This document shows, piece after piece, positions 1 to 6,976 of a stretch of DNA of 64,000 nt (positions are counted from its first letter, which is position 1; the number at the start of each line of letters is the position of its first letter). Below the pieces are notes generated by a model. That model did no database searches, was not told the DNA's origin, and saw only the letters and a list, made by a program, of their open reading frames with translations. Source of the DNA: Sulfitobacter sp. S223 (GTDB lineage: Bacteria > Pseudomonadota > Alphaproteobacteria > Rhodobacterales > Rhodobacteraceae). Location: contig NZ_CP083560.1 of the NCBI RefSeq assembly GCF_025143825.1, positions 248,001 to 312,000 on the forward strand, given 5' to 3'. The position numbers and the translations under genes were made by a program.

Positions 1-73
1 TAATAAAATATTTAGTCACAAATACCACTTGATTGTGGCAAGAAGCAGCTAACAGCGGCCAAAAACAGTTTTG

Positions 74-108
74 ATAAAAAAGGAGCGCTGTAAGTCGAGG
101 TGGCGCTC
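74..108 (-). terminator. probable rho-independent terminator of higA
   Basis: On the minus strand GAGCGC (103-108) pairs with GCGCTC (83-88) around a 14-base loop and is followed by six T (A-run at 76-81). It lies just past the higA stop codon, as expected for the end of this transcript. Confidence 0.6.
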
Positions 109-119
109 GGACTGACGTG

Positions 120-410
120 CTAATCGGTTATGATTGGCTCGATATTAGAAACGTCAATTTCTCTGAACGCGACCGCCAAGTCGTAATTCGTCTGCAAATT
201 TACCCAATAAGCTGGGGTCGTGTTGAAAACGCGGGCGAGCCTCAGCGCCGTATCGGGCGTGATGTCCGTCGCGCCCTTTATCAATCGCTCTATCCGCGTC
301 CGAGGCACATCTAGACGCCGCGCAAACGCGATTGCCTCCAGCTTTAAAGGATCAAAGTAAAGTTCTTTCAGGACTTCACCGGGGTGCATTGGTTCTTCAA
401 GCATGCGCAT
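120..410 (-). CDS. higA: HigA-family antitoxin (Xre HTH), orphaned
   Basis: A 96-residue protein with the typical HigA opening (MHPGEVLKE, residues 8-16) and a helix-turn-helix in which RLDVPRTRIERLIKG and TPDTALRLARVF mark the recognition and following helices. HigA antitoxins neutralise the ribosome-dependent mRNase HigB and repress their own promoter. The normal order is higB then higA on one transcript. Here only a short higB tail precedes it (stop at 423-425, 12 bases before this ATG), so no active toxin is encoded next to it. It may persist as a free regulator or as protection against an incoming HigB. The family call is firm; the present function is inferred. Confidence 0.85.
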   Translation of the reverse strand: MRMLEEPMHPGEVLKELYFDPLKLEAIAFARRLDVPRTRIERLIKGATDITPDTALRLARVFNTTPAYWVNLQTNYDLAVAFREIDVSNIEPIITD

Positions 411-422
411 GATCTCATCCTC

Positions 423-540
423 TCAAGGGTAACCGACAATCGCAATATAGGCAGGGCGGTTCGGCATCCAGACAAAGCAGATGCCCCGTTGCCCGTTAAT
501 AGGTGCAGCAACGCTGCACGATACGTTCGAAATGGATGAT
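423..540 (-). pseudogene. higB: 3' remnant of a higB toxin gene
   Basis: Not a complete ORF. The minus strand directly before higA reads INGQRGICFVW in frame, followed by about 14 residues and a TGA at 423-425. This matches the conserved C-terminus of HigB/RelE toxins (the -INDQYRICFRW- block). Only about 39 codons precede the stop before the coding end of the neighbouring ATPase gene at 543, and the residues upstream of the block are already degenerate. The catalytic body is missing. The short gap to higA is the spacing normal for higBA. I infer that deletion or insertion of the module now upstream removed the rest of the toxin. Confidence 0.7.
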
Positions 541-542
541 CG

Positions 543-2714
543 TCACAAAGATCTCAATTCCTGTAAAGCTTTATGCACAGCCGGAATAGTTGACTTGCCC
601 GTTAAGAAATCCTCAGCATTTTTTAGATGCACAAAATCGCCTGGACCACCGCCTGCACCAATGTTTCGTGTTTCCAGAAAACCTGCTTCCGTTAGTTTCT
701 GTGAAACGAGTGCCCAATCCTCCCTTTCCAATAACCTCTTGCCACGGTGGTCGTCCTGCTCTAGCCGCACCCAATGGCCTTTCAGCATTAACCGCGCAAG
801 AATGTTGAGGGTCTTTGGTACGACTGGAGCAAGTGACGATACATCTACCGCAGATAGAGCCTCTAGTTCCGTGGCGATAACAGTGCTGTCGTGAAAATGA
901 GTTTCTCTCCCGTCAAAGCCCCTTTTTATCAACTTCAGTGCCTTTGGAGCAGATTTTCCAAAACGCGTTGCTTCACTTACGATAACCTCCCCAGCACTGC
1001 AGGAAGAAAATTCACATCCACTAAGATCGGCGTCTGAAGCGTCGAGGCGATTTATATACACATCGCGGAATATTGCACTCGTTTGATCAGGGAAAAACGC
1101 ATCAACTATAGTGATATTTGAAAACAAACTAAGCTTTAGTTCATCTGAAGAAAAACAAGCGATTTCCAAGGCAGCGAAGTTTGATGACAACACGCTGCCG
1201 GAAACTTCATCTTTTGATTTCAGCCTGATAGATTTCAATATTTGTACTGTAGGCAAACTATTAGTTGCCAACGAAAGAGCAGAAAAGACAGATAAATCCG
1301 ATAGAGTCAGCTGATTTCGGCGAAGTCCAGTTGGGGCAGGTCCGTCCTTGAGAAACTCATTCAAAAGATGCCGCGCATAGAAAAATGCTTTTATTTTTTC
1401 ATGTGCAAACATTCTATTGTCACGATCGCCACTGCCATGCGCAGGCTCCAACAGTGTGAGCGTCTTGGCTCGTGCAGAAAGAGCCCGCGCGAAGTCCTCT
1501 TCTCCCGGCAAAATTTCTTCGCAAGCAATTTCGACGGCGATTTCTAGCAGTGATGCGTCAACGAAACCCACCTCATAGTCCATCATTGTACGGGCCGCCT
1601 CAGTCAAAATCGAGTAGACTAATTTCTTTCCGTTTGCTGTCGGAACTTTGGCCGGCAAGCCTAGTTTGTGAACTTCTCGTTCAACGATTGAGTCGCATAA
1701 GGCCACAATCGGTTCGTCTCCACTTTCCAGGAAAGCATCAGGCTGCATCGCAGAAACTTGAGAAACAAAGAAAGGGCGGCGCAACCAATAATAGTCATCC
1801 AGCCGCACCTCTAGCTCTGTTTTTCGCGCATTCCATTGAGAATTTTTGACACAAATCCAATTGCATGCTTCAGTAGAGCTAGGAAAGTCGATGCGGATGG
1901 AATGGAGATCCGCTCCTACTAGCGCAACTGATTGGCCAATTAGTTTCTTGAGCTCTTCAGCGCTTATGAATGAGTCCCGACCTGATAGTAGTACTAGCCC
2001 TGAGCCACCGATATCTTGGAACAAGTCCCTTAGTGCTGACCAAGAGTTGTCATAGCCCCGACTATCAGAAAGCTCATCAAAGCCGTCAATTGCCAACGAA
2101 ATTAAACCGTGCCTCATCAGTACTGGCATCTCAGATCTATTAAAACTGGCTCGAAGAGCCGAAAAAGCTCCGTCGATCCTGTCGTCCACGGCCGACAATA
2201 CTTTTCCAGCACTTGTGACTGGTATAAGAATGGGGCCAACACTATCGCGTTTTAAGAATTGCTGCGCTCGCAATGCAGTTAAGCGCTCAATAAAGTGAGT
2301 TTTCCCCGCACCAGCGGGCCCTTCCAATCCAACCACGCCTCCGCTCCATAAGCCCTGCAAGAAGCTGTCCACTTCAGCGAACGAAGACAGTATTTCGTCA
2401 GTACGATCAATCGAGAATGGTACTTCCATCCAATTATCTAGGGCATCTCGATATTCGTGTTCGAGAGACCGAGCTAGGTATTCCAGATTAGCAAAGTTCT
2501 TACCCGCTAATAGCGACTTAAAGTTGCCAGCGACTACATCACCCGATCTGTTGCAGAAGATTTTCCCATTCTGCTCTTTTCTGAGCGAAATTGGAGTACC
2601 GTGCCTTTCGAACTCCGCTAACCAGCCCCCGCTTTCGTTAGTTCGAAACACGGACTCAGAAAAAGGGTCGTGAAACAGCTTTAGGTCGGACAGTTCTTCC
2701 TGATCTGTACTCAT
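543..2714 (-). CDS. NACHT/STAND-type P-loop ATPase, putative defence sensor
   Basis: 723 residues. The Walker A motif is at 129-139 (GLEGPAGAGKT). The Walker B motif at 207-215 has the NACHT signature with two further acids (AIDGFDEL), and LLSGRD at 242-247 corresponds to the sensor strand. Residues 1-100 match no effector domain I recognise. The part after the ATPase is largely helical, with a short pentapeptide-like stretch (LDASDADLSG), and the extreme C-terminus looks like a small winged helix. STAND/NACHT proteins are nucleotide-switched sensors; bacterial ones are known in anti-phage immunity. The gene starts inside the stop codon of the NYN nuclease gene (ATGA), so the two are co-translated, and I infer that the NYN protein is the effector. 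No transmembrane segment is obvious. Confidence 0.8.
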   Translation of the reverse strand: MSTDQEELSDLKLFHDPFSESVFRTNESGGWLAEFERHGTPISLRKEQNGKIFCNRSGDVVAGNFKSLLAGKNFANLEYLARSLEHEYRDALDNWMEVPFSIDRTDEILSSFAEVDSFLQGLWSGGVVGLEGPAGAGKTHFIERLTALRAQQFLKRDSVGPILIPVTSAGKVLSAVDDRIDGAFSALRASFNRSEMPVLMRHGLISLAIDGFDELSDSRGYDNSWSALRDLFQDIGGSGLVLLSGRDSFISAEELKKLIGQSVALVGADLHSIRIDFPSSTEACNWICVKNSQWNARKTELEVRLDDYYWLRRPFFVSQVSAMQPDAFLESGDEPIVALCDSIVEREVHKLGLPAKVPTANGKKLVYSILTEAARTMMDYEVGFVDASLLEIAVEIACEEILPGEEDFARALSARAKTLTLLEPAHGSGDRDNRMFAHEKIKAFFYARHLLNEFLKDGPAPTGLRRNQLTLSDLSVFSALSLATNSLPTVQILKSIRLKSKDEVSGSVLSSNFAALEIACFSSDELKLSLFSNITIVDAFFPDQTSAIFRDVYINRLDASDADLSGCEFSSCSAGEVIVSEATRFGKSAPKALKLIKRGFDGRETHFHDSTVIATELEALSAVDVSSLAPVVPKTLNILARLMLKGHWVRLEQDDHRGKRLLEREDWALVSQKLTEAGFLETRNIGAGGGPGDFVHLKNAEDFLTGKSTIPAVHKALQELRSL

Positions 2715-3424
2715 TGGGAATTTTCCTCCGGTCCATGTATAAGGTCGAGTAGGTGTTTAGCGTGAGTATGTCTCTTTTTGACAGTGTTTATAAGCGTTAT
2801 GTCGCCACCAAGAGCTTCTCCAGCTACCAACGCGGGAAGAATATCATCATCATTGCTAACGATTAGAATCTTTATCCCTTCGGGATCAACCGAGAGAGAT
2901 AACGCATCGGCTACGATCGCTGTATCTACTTGTTTTTCCATGACCCGATCACAAACAAAGCCGTCTGGACCTTTTTGGCCCAAATGACTGCATAGCTTAC
3001 AGTTGCACTCGACCCGGGAGGTAAAAGGAAAATGGACCCCTAGCCGCTTTTCCAACCGCCTTCCTGACGTATCTGCCAGCAGGCGATCTCCACGCGCCAA
3101 TCCAATTGTTGAAGGCAAAAACAAAATGGACTTTAGCTCTGTGCCGGTTCTCCGCCGCTTTGCATATCCAGCCTCGAGTTGTTTGTAGTCTACAAGGGCT
3201 GCAGTTGCGGCGGCACCTCGCATCCATCCAGCATAAAGCCTAAACGAGATCTCCCAACGTTTAGGCTGCAATTTTTCGTGCTTTAGCCTATCTTCAACAA
3301 ACTTTTCAACTTTGCGAAGCGCTTGTTCACTGTTCTGCCCAGGAGATGGCTTTTTGTTTGCGAGAAACTCCGCCCTTGCCTGGCCCCACCAGTCTACTAG
3401 AACAACGCACCGTCGCGTCTGCAT
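2711..3424 (-). CDS. NYN-domain (PIN-like) ribonuclease, putative effector
   Basis: 237 residues with the acidic framework of NYN/LabA-type PIN nucleases: an Asp after the first strand (VLVDWW, D11), the QVDTAIVAD helix (D167), and the ILIVSNDDD strand-turn (D192-D194), followed by a late strand DITLIN. Between these lies a Cys cluster (C140, C142, C145, C158) that could bind zinc. These nucleases usually cut RNA. The ATG follows AGGAG at a good distance. The stop overlaps the ATPase start by four bases, which argues for a fixed stoichiometric pair. The family call is good; the role in defence is an inference from the partner and the island context. Confidence 0.78.
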   Translation of the reverse strand: MQTRRCVVLVDWWGQARAEFLANKKPSPGQNSEQALRKVEKFVEDRLKHEKLQPKRWEISFRLYAGWMRGAAATAALVDYKQLEAGYAKRRRTGTELKSILFLPSTIGLARGDRLLADTSGRRLEKRLGVHFPFTSRVECNCKLCSHLGQKGPDGFVCDRVMEKQVDTAIVADALSLSVDPEGIKILIVSNDDDILPALVAGEALGGDITLINTVKKRHTHAKHLLDLIHGPEENSQ

Positions 3425-3598
3425 GGCAACTCCTGACTGGCATGTCCCTACGCCGTAAATCTACATGATTGATTTCTCAACGCAATAAGCCTTTCAGCTC
3501 ATTAGCGATTGGTTCGCAAGTGTTGTGATAAGCCGCATTTCTTCGTCAATTTACACTCCGGTTCTAGGATAGCCGTGCTTTGGAACTAGCTGTCAGCC

Positions 3599-4498
3599 CT
3601 AGTGCTTGAAACAATGAGATCTATGCCATTCGACAAATTCTTTCCGTGGCTGGTTGGCTGGACGTTCTGGTGCCAAAAGCCTTCCGGAGGAGTTGATCAT
3701 CGCTGTCACGGCTTCCAGATCGTTGCTTTGCCTCGACACTAGAATAGAAAGATCATCGGCAAGCCCGACCAGGCCTCGGTCAAACATCCAGTGTGCTGTT
3801 CCAGACAACGCTAGCCCATTGCTCACGATATCAGGGCCGTCACGTTCCACCGGTTTGATATGGGCAGCCTCAACCTCCGCGCGTCCGCCGCCATTGATCA
3901 GCCGTAGCCCTGTAATCGCGCAACGTTCGCCATAAGCCCGTAAAACATTCTTTCTGAAGTTGCGGTCGCGCACAGCGCGATTGGTCAACTGGTCGACACG
4001 CTGCCGCGCTGTGAGATGCTGGAAGGGTACTTGTGGGTCATGGAAGCCAGGCATCTGGCTGGCCTGATCGACACGCGGTAGAAAATCATCGTCTTGCCCA
4101 AGCCCGCGCTCCACAATCCGGGCGAAACCCACTGCCGCTAGTGGCCTTACTGCAGCTTGAGCACGGCCGGAAATGTTTCCAAGATCGTTTAAGACGCCTT
4201 GCTCGACAATGCCGTCAGTATCGCGGAATGGAACCGGATCGCCAAAGTCGAGATAGGTCCCAGGTTCGATGACAGCCAAATACATGTCAGCGCTGCTGGG
4301 GTCTGCGATGATCTCTTGAACCTTGGCGACAGCGAAGTAGCCTTTGGTGTTTTTCACCTTGGTAGGTTCAAGGTAGACGATCCAGTCGCCTTCACACTGC
4401 TGCACACGCGTCAGGTATTTTTTTGGGAACTGGTATCGTTCCGATGGGACGTCATCGTAGACTGAATCTGTCCGGTGAATGAACACTCCAAACGTCAC
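3599..4498 (-). CDS. HNH endonuclease with N-terminal reader-like domain
   Basis: I take the GTG at 4498 as start because GGGGAGG (4508-4514) sits nine bases before it; the upstream ATG at 4534 has no comparable site. That gives 299 residues. The C-terminal half is an HNH_2-type nuclease: YGERCAITG (C193), EAAHIKP (H213), and NGLALSGTAHWMFDRGL (H236). The N-terminal 100 residues are rich in beta strand, with blocks such as WIVYLEPTK and GYFAVAKVQEI that recall EVE/PUA-like modified-base readers, although I cannot confirm this by eye. If right, the protein could be a modification-dependent (type IV-like) restriction enzyme. It is transcribed alone within the island. Confidence 0.7.
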   Translation of the reverse strand: MTFGVFIHRTDSVYDDVPSERYQFPKKYLTRVQQCEGDWIVYLEPTKVKNTKGYFAVAKVQEIIADPSSADMYLAVIEPGTYLDFGDPVPFRDTDGIVEQGVLNDLGNISGRAQAAVRPLAAVGFARIVERGLGQDDDFLPRVDQASQMPGFHDPQVPFQHLTARQRVDQLTNRAVRDRNFRKNVLRAYGERCAITGLRLINGGGRAEVEAAHIKPVERDGPDIVSNGLALSGTAHWMFDRGLVGLADDLSILVSRQSNDLEAVTAMINSSGRLLAPERPANQPRKEFVEWHRSHCFKH

Positions 4499-4600
4499 GC
4501 GAATTGGCCTCCCCGGCAGACAAGTTGGAGCCAAGCCTTAATCGTATTGGATAGTTCCCCGTATTTCCGAAGAGCTGTGAAACTGCACTTTGTGCTTTGC

Positions 4601-4897
4601 TCACTCAGCAATCAAACGTTCCAATTTCTTGCTCGCGAAATGCAAGGTCAGAACTGAGCCTGTCAGCACAGGAACAAGAGCGCCGGCCACGGCAACACAG
4701 ATGATTAGGCATGCTGTGAACCAACTGAAATCGGTGCTGTAGTCGAAGAATTTGAAATGAAGAAAGCCCGCTAGATACAGGGCACAGACGCCCGAATATA
4801 TGTTGTATAGCGACGACAGCGGATCGATTGCGGTTCGTTGCGCACGCTCCAAGGCCGCCCGACGGATACGCTTCCAATTTTCGCTCGGTTTCTTCAT
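4601..4897 (-). CDS. small two-helix membrane protein
   Basis: 98 residues: a basic N-terminal helix (KRIRRAALERAQR), then two hydrophobic segments around residues 35-50 and 58-85, and a charged tail KKLERLIAE. No family is recognised. It starts four bases after the stop of the Xre regulator and must share its transcript. Pairs of a repressor and a small membrane protein occur at the edges of prophages and islands, where the membrane partner can act in exclusion or lysis. Nothing in the sequence decides this. Confidence 0.6.
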   Translation of the reverse strand: MKKPSENWKRIRRAALERAQRTAIDPLSSLYNIYSGVCALYLAGFLHFKFFDYSTDFSWFTACLIICVAVAGALVPVLTGSVLTLHFASKKLERLIAE

Positions 4898-4901
4898 TTC
4901 T

Positions 4902-5324
4902 CTACTCCCTTACAAGCTCGATCCATGTGTGAACGTCATCGTCGATCACTTCGCGCCCTTCGACGTGTGACTGATACCAGCGGGCGACAATGGCCCCGCG
5001 TTTTTCGCTTTTGATCTTGATACCCTCTGCGTTGAGGTGCTGATCCAGCGAGCTTTCAATGTCTTTGAGTGCCTCGAAATCATGGCCGACGCGGATTGAT
5101 TTCGTGCCGAGAAGCAACCAAGCGACGTCAACCTCGTACTTGTCCTGCATCTTGACCAGGGCTTCGACAGGGACGCCGCGCTTTCCTTTTTCGTAGCTGT
5201 GGTAAGCTCTATGCGAGACGCCAATGGCTTCGGCCATCGCGGCCTGAGAGACCCCTATTTCGCTGCGACAGATCGCTAGGCGTGCGCCTATCTCAGCAAA
5301 CAATTCGGCATCTTCTCGCGGCAT
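4902..5324 (-). CDS. Xre-family transcriptional regulator
   Basis: 140 residues. The HTH covers about residues 10-65 (IGARLAICRSEIGVSQAAMAEAIGVSHRAYHSYEKGKRGVP), a clean lambda-repressor-type fold, followed by a short C-terminal domain without a protease signature. It is transcribed away from the excisionase-like and integrase genes, with 146 bases between the divergent starts. This is the classic position for a repressor that controls excision of a mobile element. Autoregulation and control of the 5471 gene are inferred. Confidence 0.8.
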   Translation of the reverse strand: MPREDAELFAEIGARLAICRSEIGVSQAAMAEAIGVSHRAYHSYEKGKRGVPVEALVKMQDKYEVDVAWLLLGTKSIRVGHDFEALKDIESSLDQHLNAEGIKIKSEKRGAIVARWYQSHVEGREVIDDDVHTWIELVRE

Positions 5325-5470
5325 GCAAGTTTCCTAATTGACCATTGCGCACTTTTGTATAAACATAGCACAAAATGACGTACATTTACGTTTCAATCCA
5401 TCTGACCACGTCAGAAGGTGCATAACAAGCGATTCCATGCGTACAGAAATTTCAACCCGAACGGATAAGG

Positions 5471-5827
5471 ATGACTGAAATGGCGGAAATCGACAAAACA
5501 GACAGCTCGCAAATCCTCGGGCTTGGAAAGACGCCCGCTCAATGGGTCGAAGTCATGGCGGGCTTAGGCATCGAGATTTCCGAGCGGACGCTTCGCGAAC
5601 GAGCGAATGATACAGGCGCATTTTATCGGCTTGGGCGGACCATGCTGATCACACCCGCGCAAATCGACACGATTTTTGAAGGAGGTCAGTCATGCCGCTC
5701 CAAATCTACAAGAGGGGTCGCTTCTACTGGGTTAAGGGCTGGGTCGAGTACAACGGCAGGCGCATCGCAGGCCCATACCGGCGAAGCACTAAGGCATCTT
5801 CAGAGGCGGGCGCACGGGATTGGGTAG
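5471..5827 (+). CDS. excisionase-like small DNA-binding protein overlapping the integrase
   Basis: The first ~74 residues look like a recombination directionality factor or MerR-type winged HTH (SERTLRERANDTGAFYRLGRTMLITPAQIDTIF). The reading frame does not stop there but runs 136 bases into the integrase gene in another frame, so the last ~44 residues are simply the alternative reading of integrase DNA. The integrase Shine-Dalgarno (AAGGAGG) is encoded at the FEGG codons. In related elements such a gene normally ends near the integrase ATG, so loss of a stop may have lengthened this one. Its tail is unlikely to matter. Confidence 0.5.
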   Translation: MTEMAEIDKTDSSQILGLGKTPAQWVEVMAGLGIEISERTLRERANDTGAFYRLGRTMLITPAQIDTIFEGGQSCRSKSTRGVASTGLRAGSSTTAGASQAHTGEALRHLQRRAHGIG

Positions 5828-6786
5828 CGATTGAAACTGAAATGCAGATACGTCGGCATGTCGTCGGCGACGAGATCAGCAAGACCTTTTCTGACGCGAT
5901 CCTGCTCTACAACGCCTCCAAAGAAGACGCTGAGCGACTCATTCCAATTGTTAAAGAGATTGGGGCCATGCCGCTGACGGCCATCACAGGCGCTTTGTTG
6001 AAGGGGTTTGGGCCAGAATGGAAACCGATGGCATCGACCGATACTTGGTGGAGGGAAATTATTGTTCCAACAAGCGCCGTCATCAATAATGCACACCAGT
6101 TATTGGGGACGCCTCTGATCCGCGTAAAGCCCTATGATAAATTTGAACGCATTTCGCAGGACAAACTGCGCGACAAGCCGAGCCGCGTTGAGCGTACCCC
6201 TGCGGACAAGGAGTGGATCGAGGCGTTCTGTAGCGCAGCTGATCCATACAACGCGGCGCTGGTTCGGTTCATGTTCGAGACGGCGGCGCGGATCGATCAG
6301 GCTGTTTCGTTAGAGCCTCATGATCTGCGGTCCGCCGAGAACAAGGTCAGGGTGAAGGCCCAGAAGGGGCACCCCGAGAGCTGGATCACGGTATCGCCAG
6401 AGATGATGGACGAACTGCTAGCCTTGCCACCGAAGCGACCCAAGAACCGCAAGACCGGTAAATTCATGAAGCCGCGCGTTTTTGGCTATGGCAGCTCGAC
6501 CGGGTACAACACACGCTGGAAGACCATCTGCAAGCGGGCTGGTATCCAATACCTATCCGCGCACCAAGCAGGGCGTCATGGGTTCTTCACTGAGCTGGTT
6601 GTCCGGCAGGGTGTCGATCCCGTTACTGCGGCCAAAGCCGGTCGCTGGGCTGACCCTAATTTGCCAATGCGTATCTATGCCCACGCAGAGACGGATGAGG
6701 CCGACGTTAGGGCCCGTTTTCGTACAAACCATGTACAGGAAGACCCTGTACAAACATCCAAACCCTCGAAACCAAAGAAGGAATAA
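5692..6786 (+). CDS. int: tyrosine-type site-specific recombinase (integrase)
   Basis: 364 residues. The C-terminal catalytic domain has the expected set: R200 in TAARIDQ, H291 and R295 in HQAGRH, W319 in GRWAD in place of the usual His/Trp, and nucleophile Y329 in RIYAH. The N-terminal ~60 residues form the arm-type DNA-binding part (RGRFYWVKGWVEYNGRR). An AAGGAGG site precedes the ATG. The gene ends 11 bases before the tRNA 3' half at 6798. It catalyses insertion and excision of the island, probably together with the overlapping excisionase-like product. The full catalytic set suggests it is still active. Confidence 0.92.
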   Translation: MPLQIYKRGRFYWVKGWVEYNGRRIAGPYRRSTKASSEAGARDWVAIETEMQIRRHVVGDEISKTFSDAILLYNASKEDAERLIPIVKEIGAMPLTAITGALLKGFGPEWKPMASTDTWWREIIVPTSAVINNAHQLLGTPLIRVKPYDKFERISQDKLRDKPSRVERTPADKEWIEAFCSAADPYNAALVRFMFETAARIDQAVSLEPHDLRSAENKVRVKAQKGHPESWITVSPEMMDELLALPPKRPKNRKTGKFMKPRVFGYGSSTGYNTRWKTICKRAGIQYLSAHQAGRHGFFTELVVRQGVDPVTAAKAGRWADPNLPMRIYAHAETDEADVRARFRTNHVQEDPVQTSKPSKPKKE

Positions 6787-6797
6787 CGCTATGAACG

Positions 6798-6847
6798 GTT
6801 CCCTCATAAGGGGCAGGTTATTGGTTCGAATCCAATCGGGATCACCA
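6798..6847 (+). repeat. attachment-site footprint: 3' half of a tRNA (CAU anticodon arm)
   Basis: The segment folds exactly as the 3' half of a tRNA. The anticodon stem is 6798-6802/6810-6814 with loop CTCATAA, the variable loop is five bases, and the T stem is 6820-6824/6832-6836 with loop TTCGAAT. The acceptor strand CGGGATC, discriminator A and CCA end at 6847. No D arm or 5' acceptor strand exists upstream, where the integrase coding end lies. Two G-T pairs in the anticodon stem suggest that sequence identity with the true gene begins near 6801. The anticodon CAU points to a Met- or Ile2-type tRNA. Confidence 0.8.
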
Positions 6848-6928
6848 CCTTCTCATCCAGATAACCGAGTATAACTAATTGGGTCCAGCCGCTGGTTATT
6901 CAAAGAAAATATTGGTTAAGCAGCAGGG

Positions 6929-6954
6929 GAAGGCCATGCCCTTTCATGGCCTTC
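6929..6954. terminator. perfect inverted repeat downstream of the cupin gene
   Basis: GAAGGCCATG (6929-6938) and CATGGCCTTC (6945-6954) form a 10-bp stem with a 6-base loop, 23 bases past the stop of the gene ending at 6977. Neither strand has a T-run after the stem, so it may be a transcript-end stabiliser and not an intrinsic terminator. Confidence 0.45.
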
Positions 6955-6976
6955 GGAACTGTAGGATAGCGCTATT

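Larger units (their letters stand above)
1..6847. mobile_element. right-hand part of an integrated genomic island carrying defence-type genes
   Basis: Seen: a tyrosine recombinase gene ends 11 bases before a perfect tRNA 3' half, which is the usual footprint of an element inserted into a tRNA gene. Everything to the left (toxin-antitoxin relic, NYN/NACHT module, HNH nuclease, Xre repressor, excisionase-like gene) is accessory in character and more A+T-rich than the genes right of 6977, which are ordinary chromosomal genes. The left boundary and the intact tRNA lie outside the window, so the full size is unknown. Bases 1-73 hold no gene that I can see. Confidence 0.75.

Noticed and set aside
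6798-6847. A functional tRNA-Met gene
   Set aside because: Only the 3' half is present. The upstream bases belong to the integrase end and cannot form a D arm or the 5' acceptor strand.
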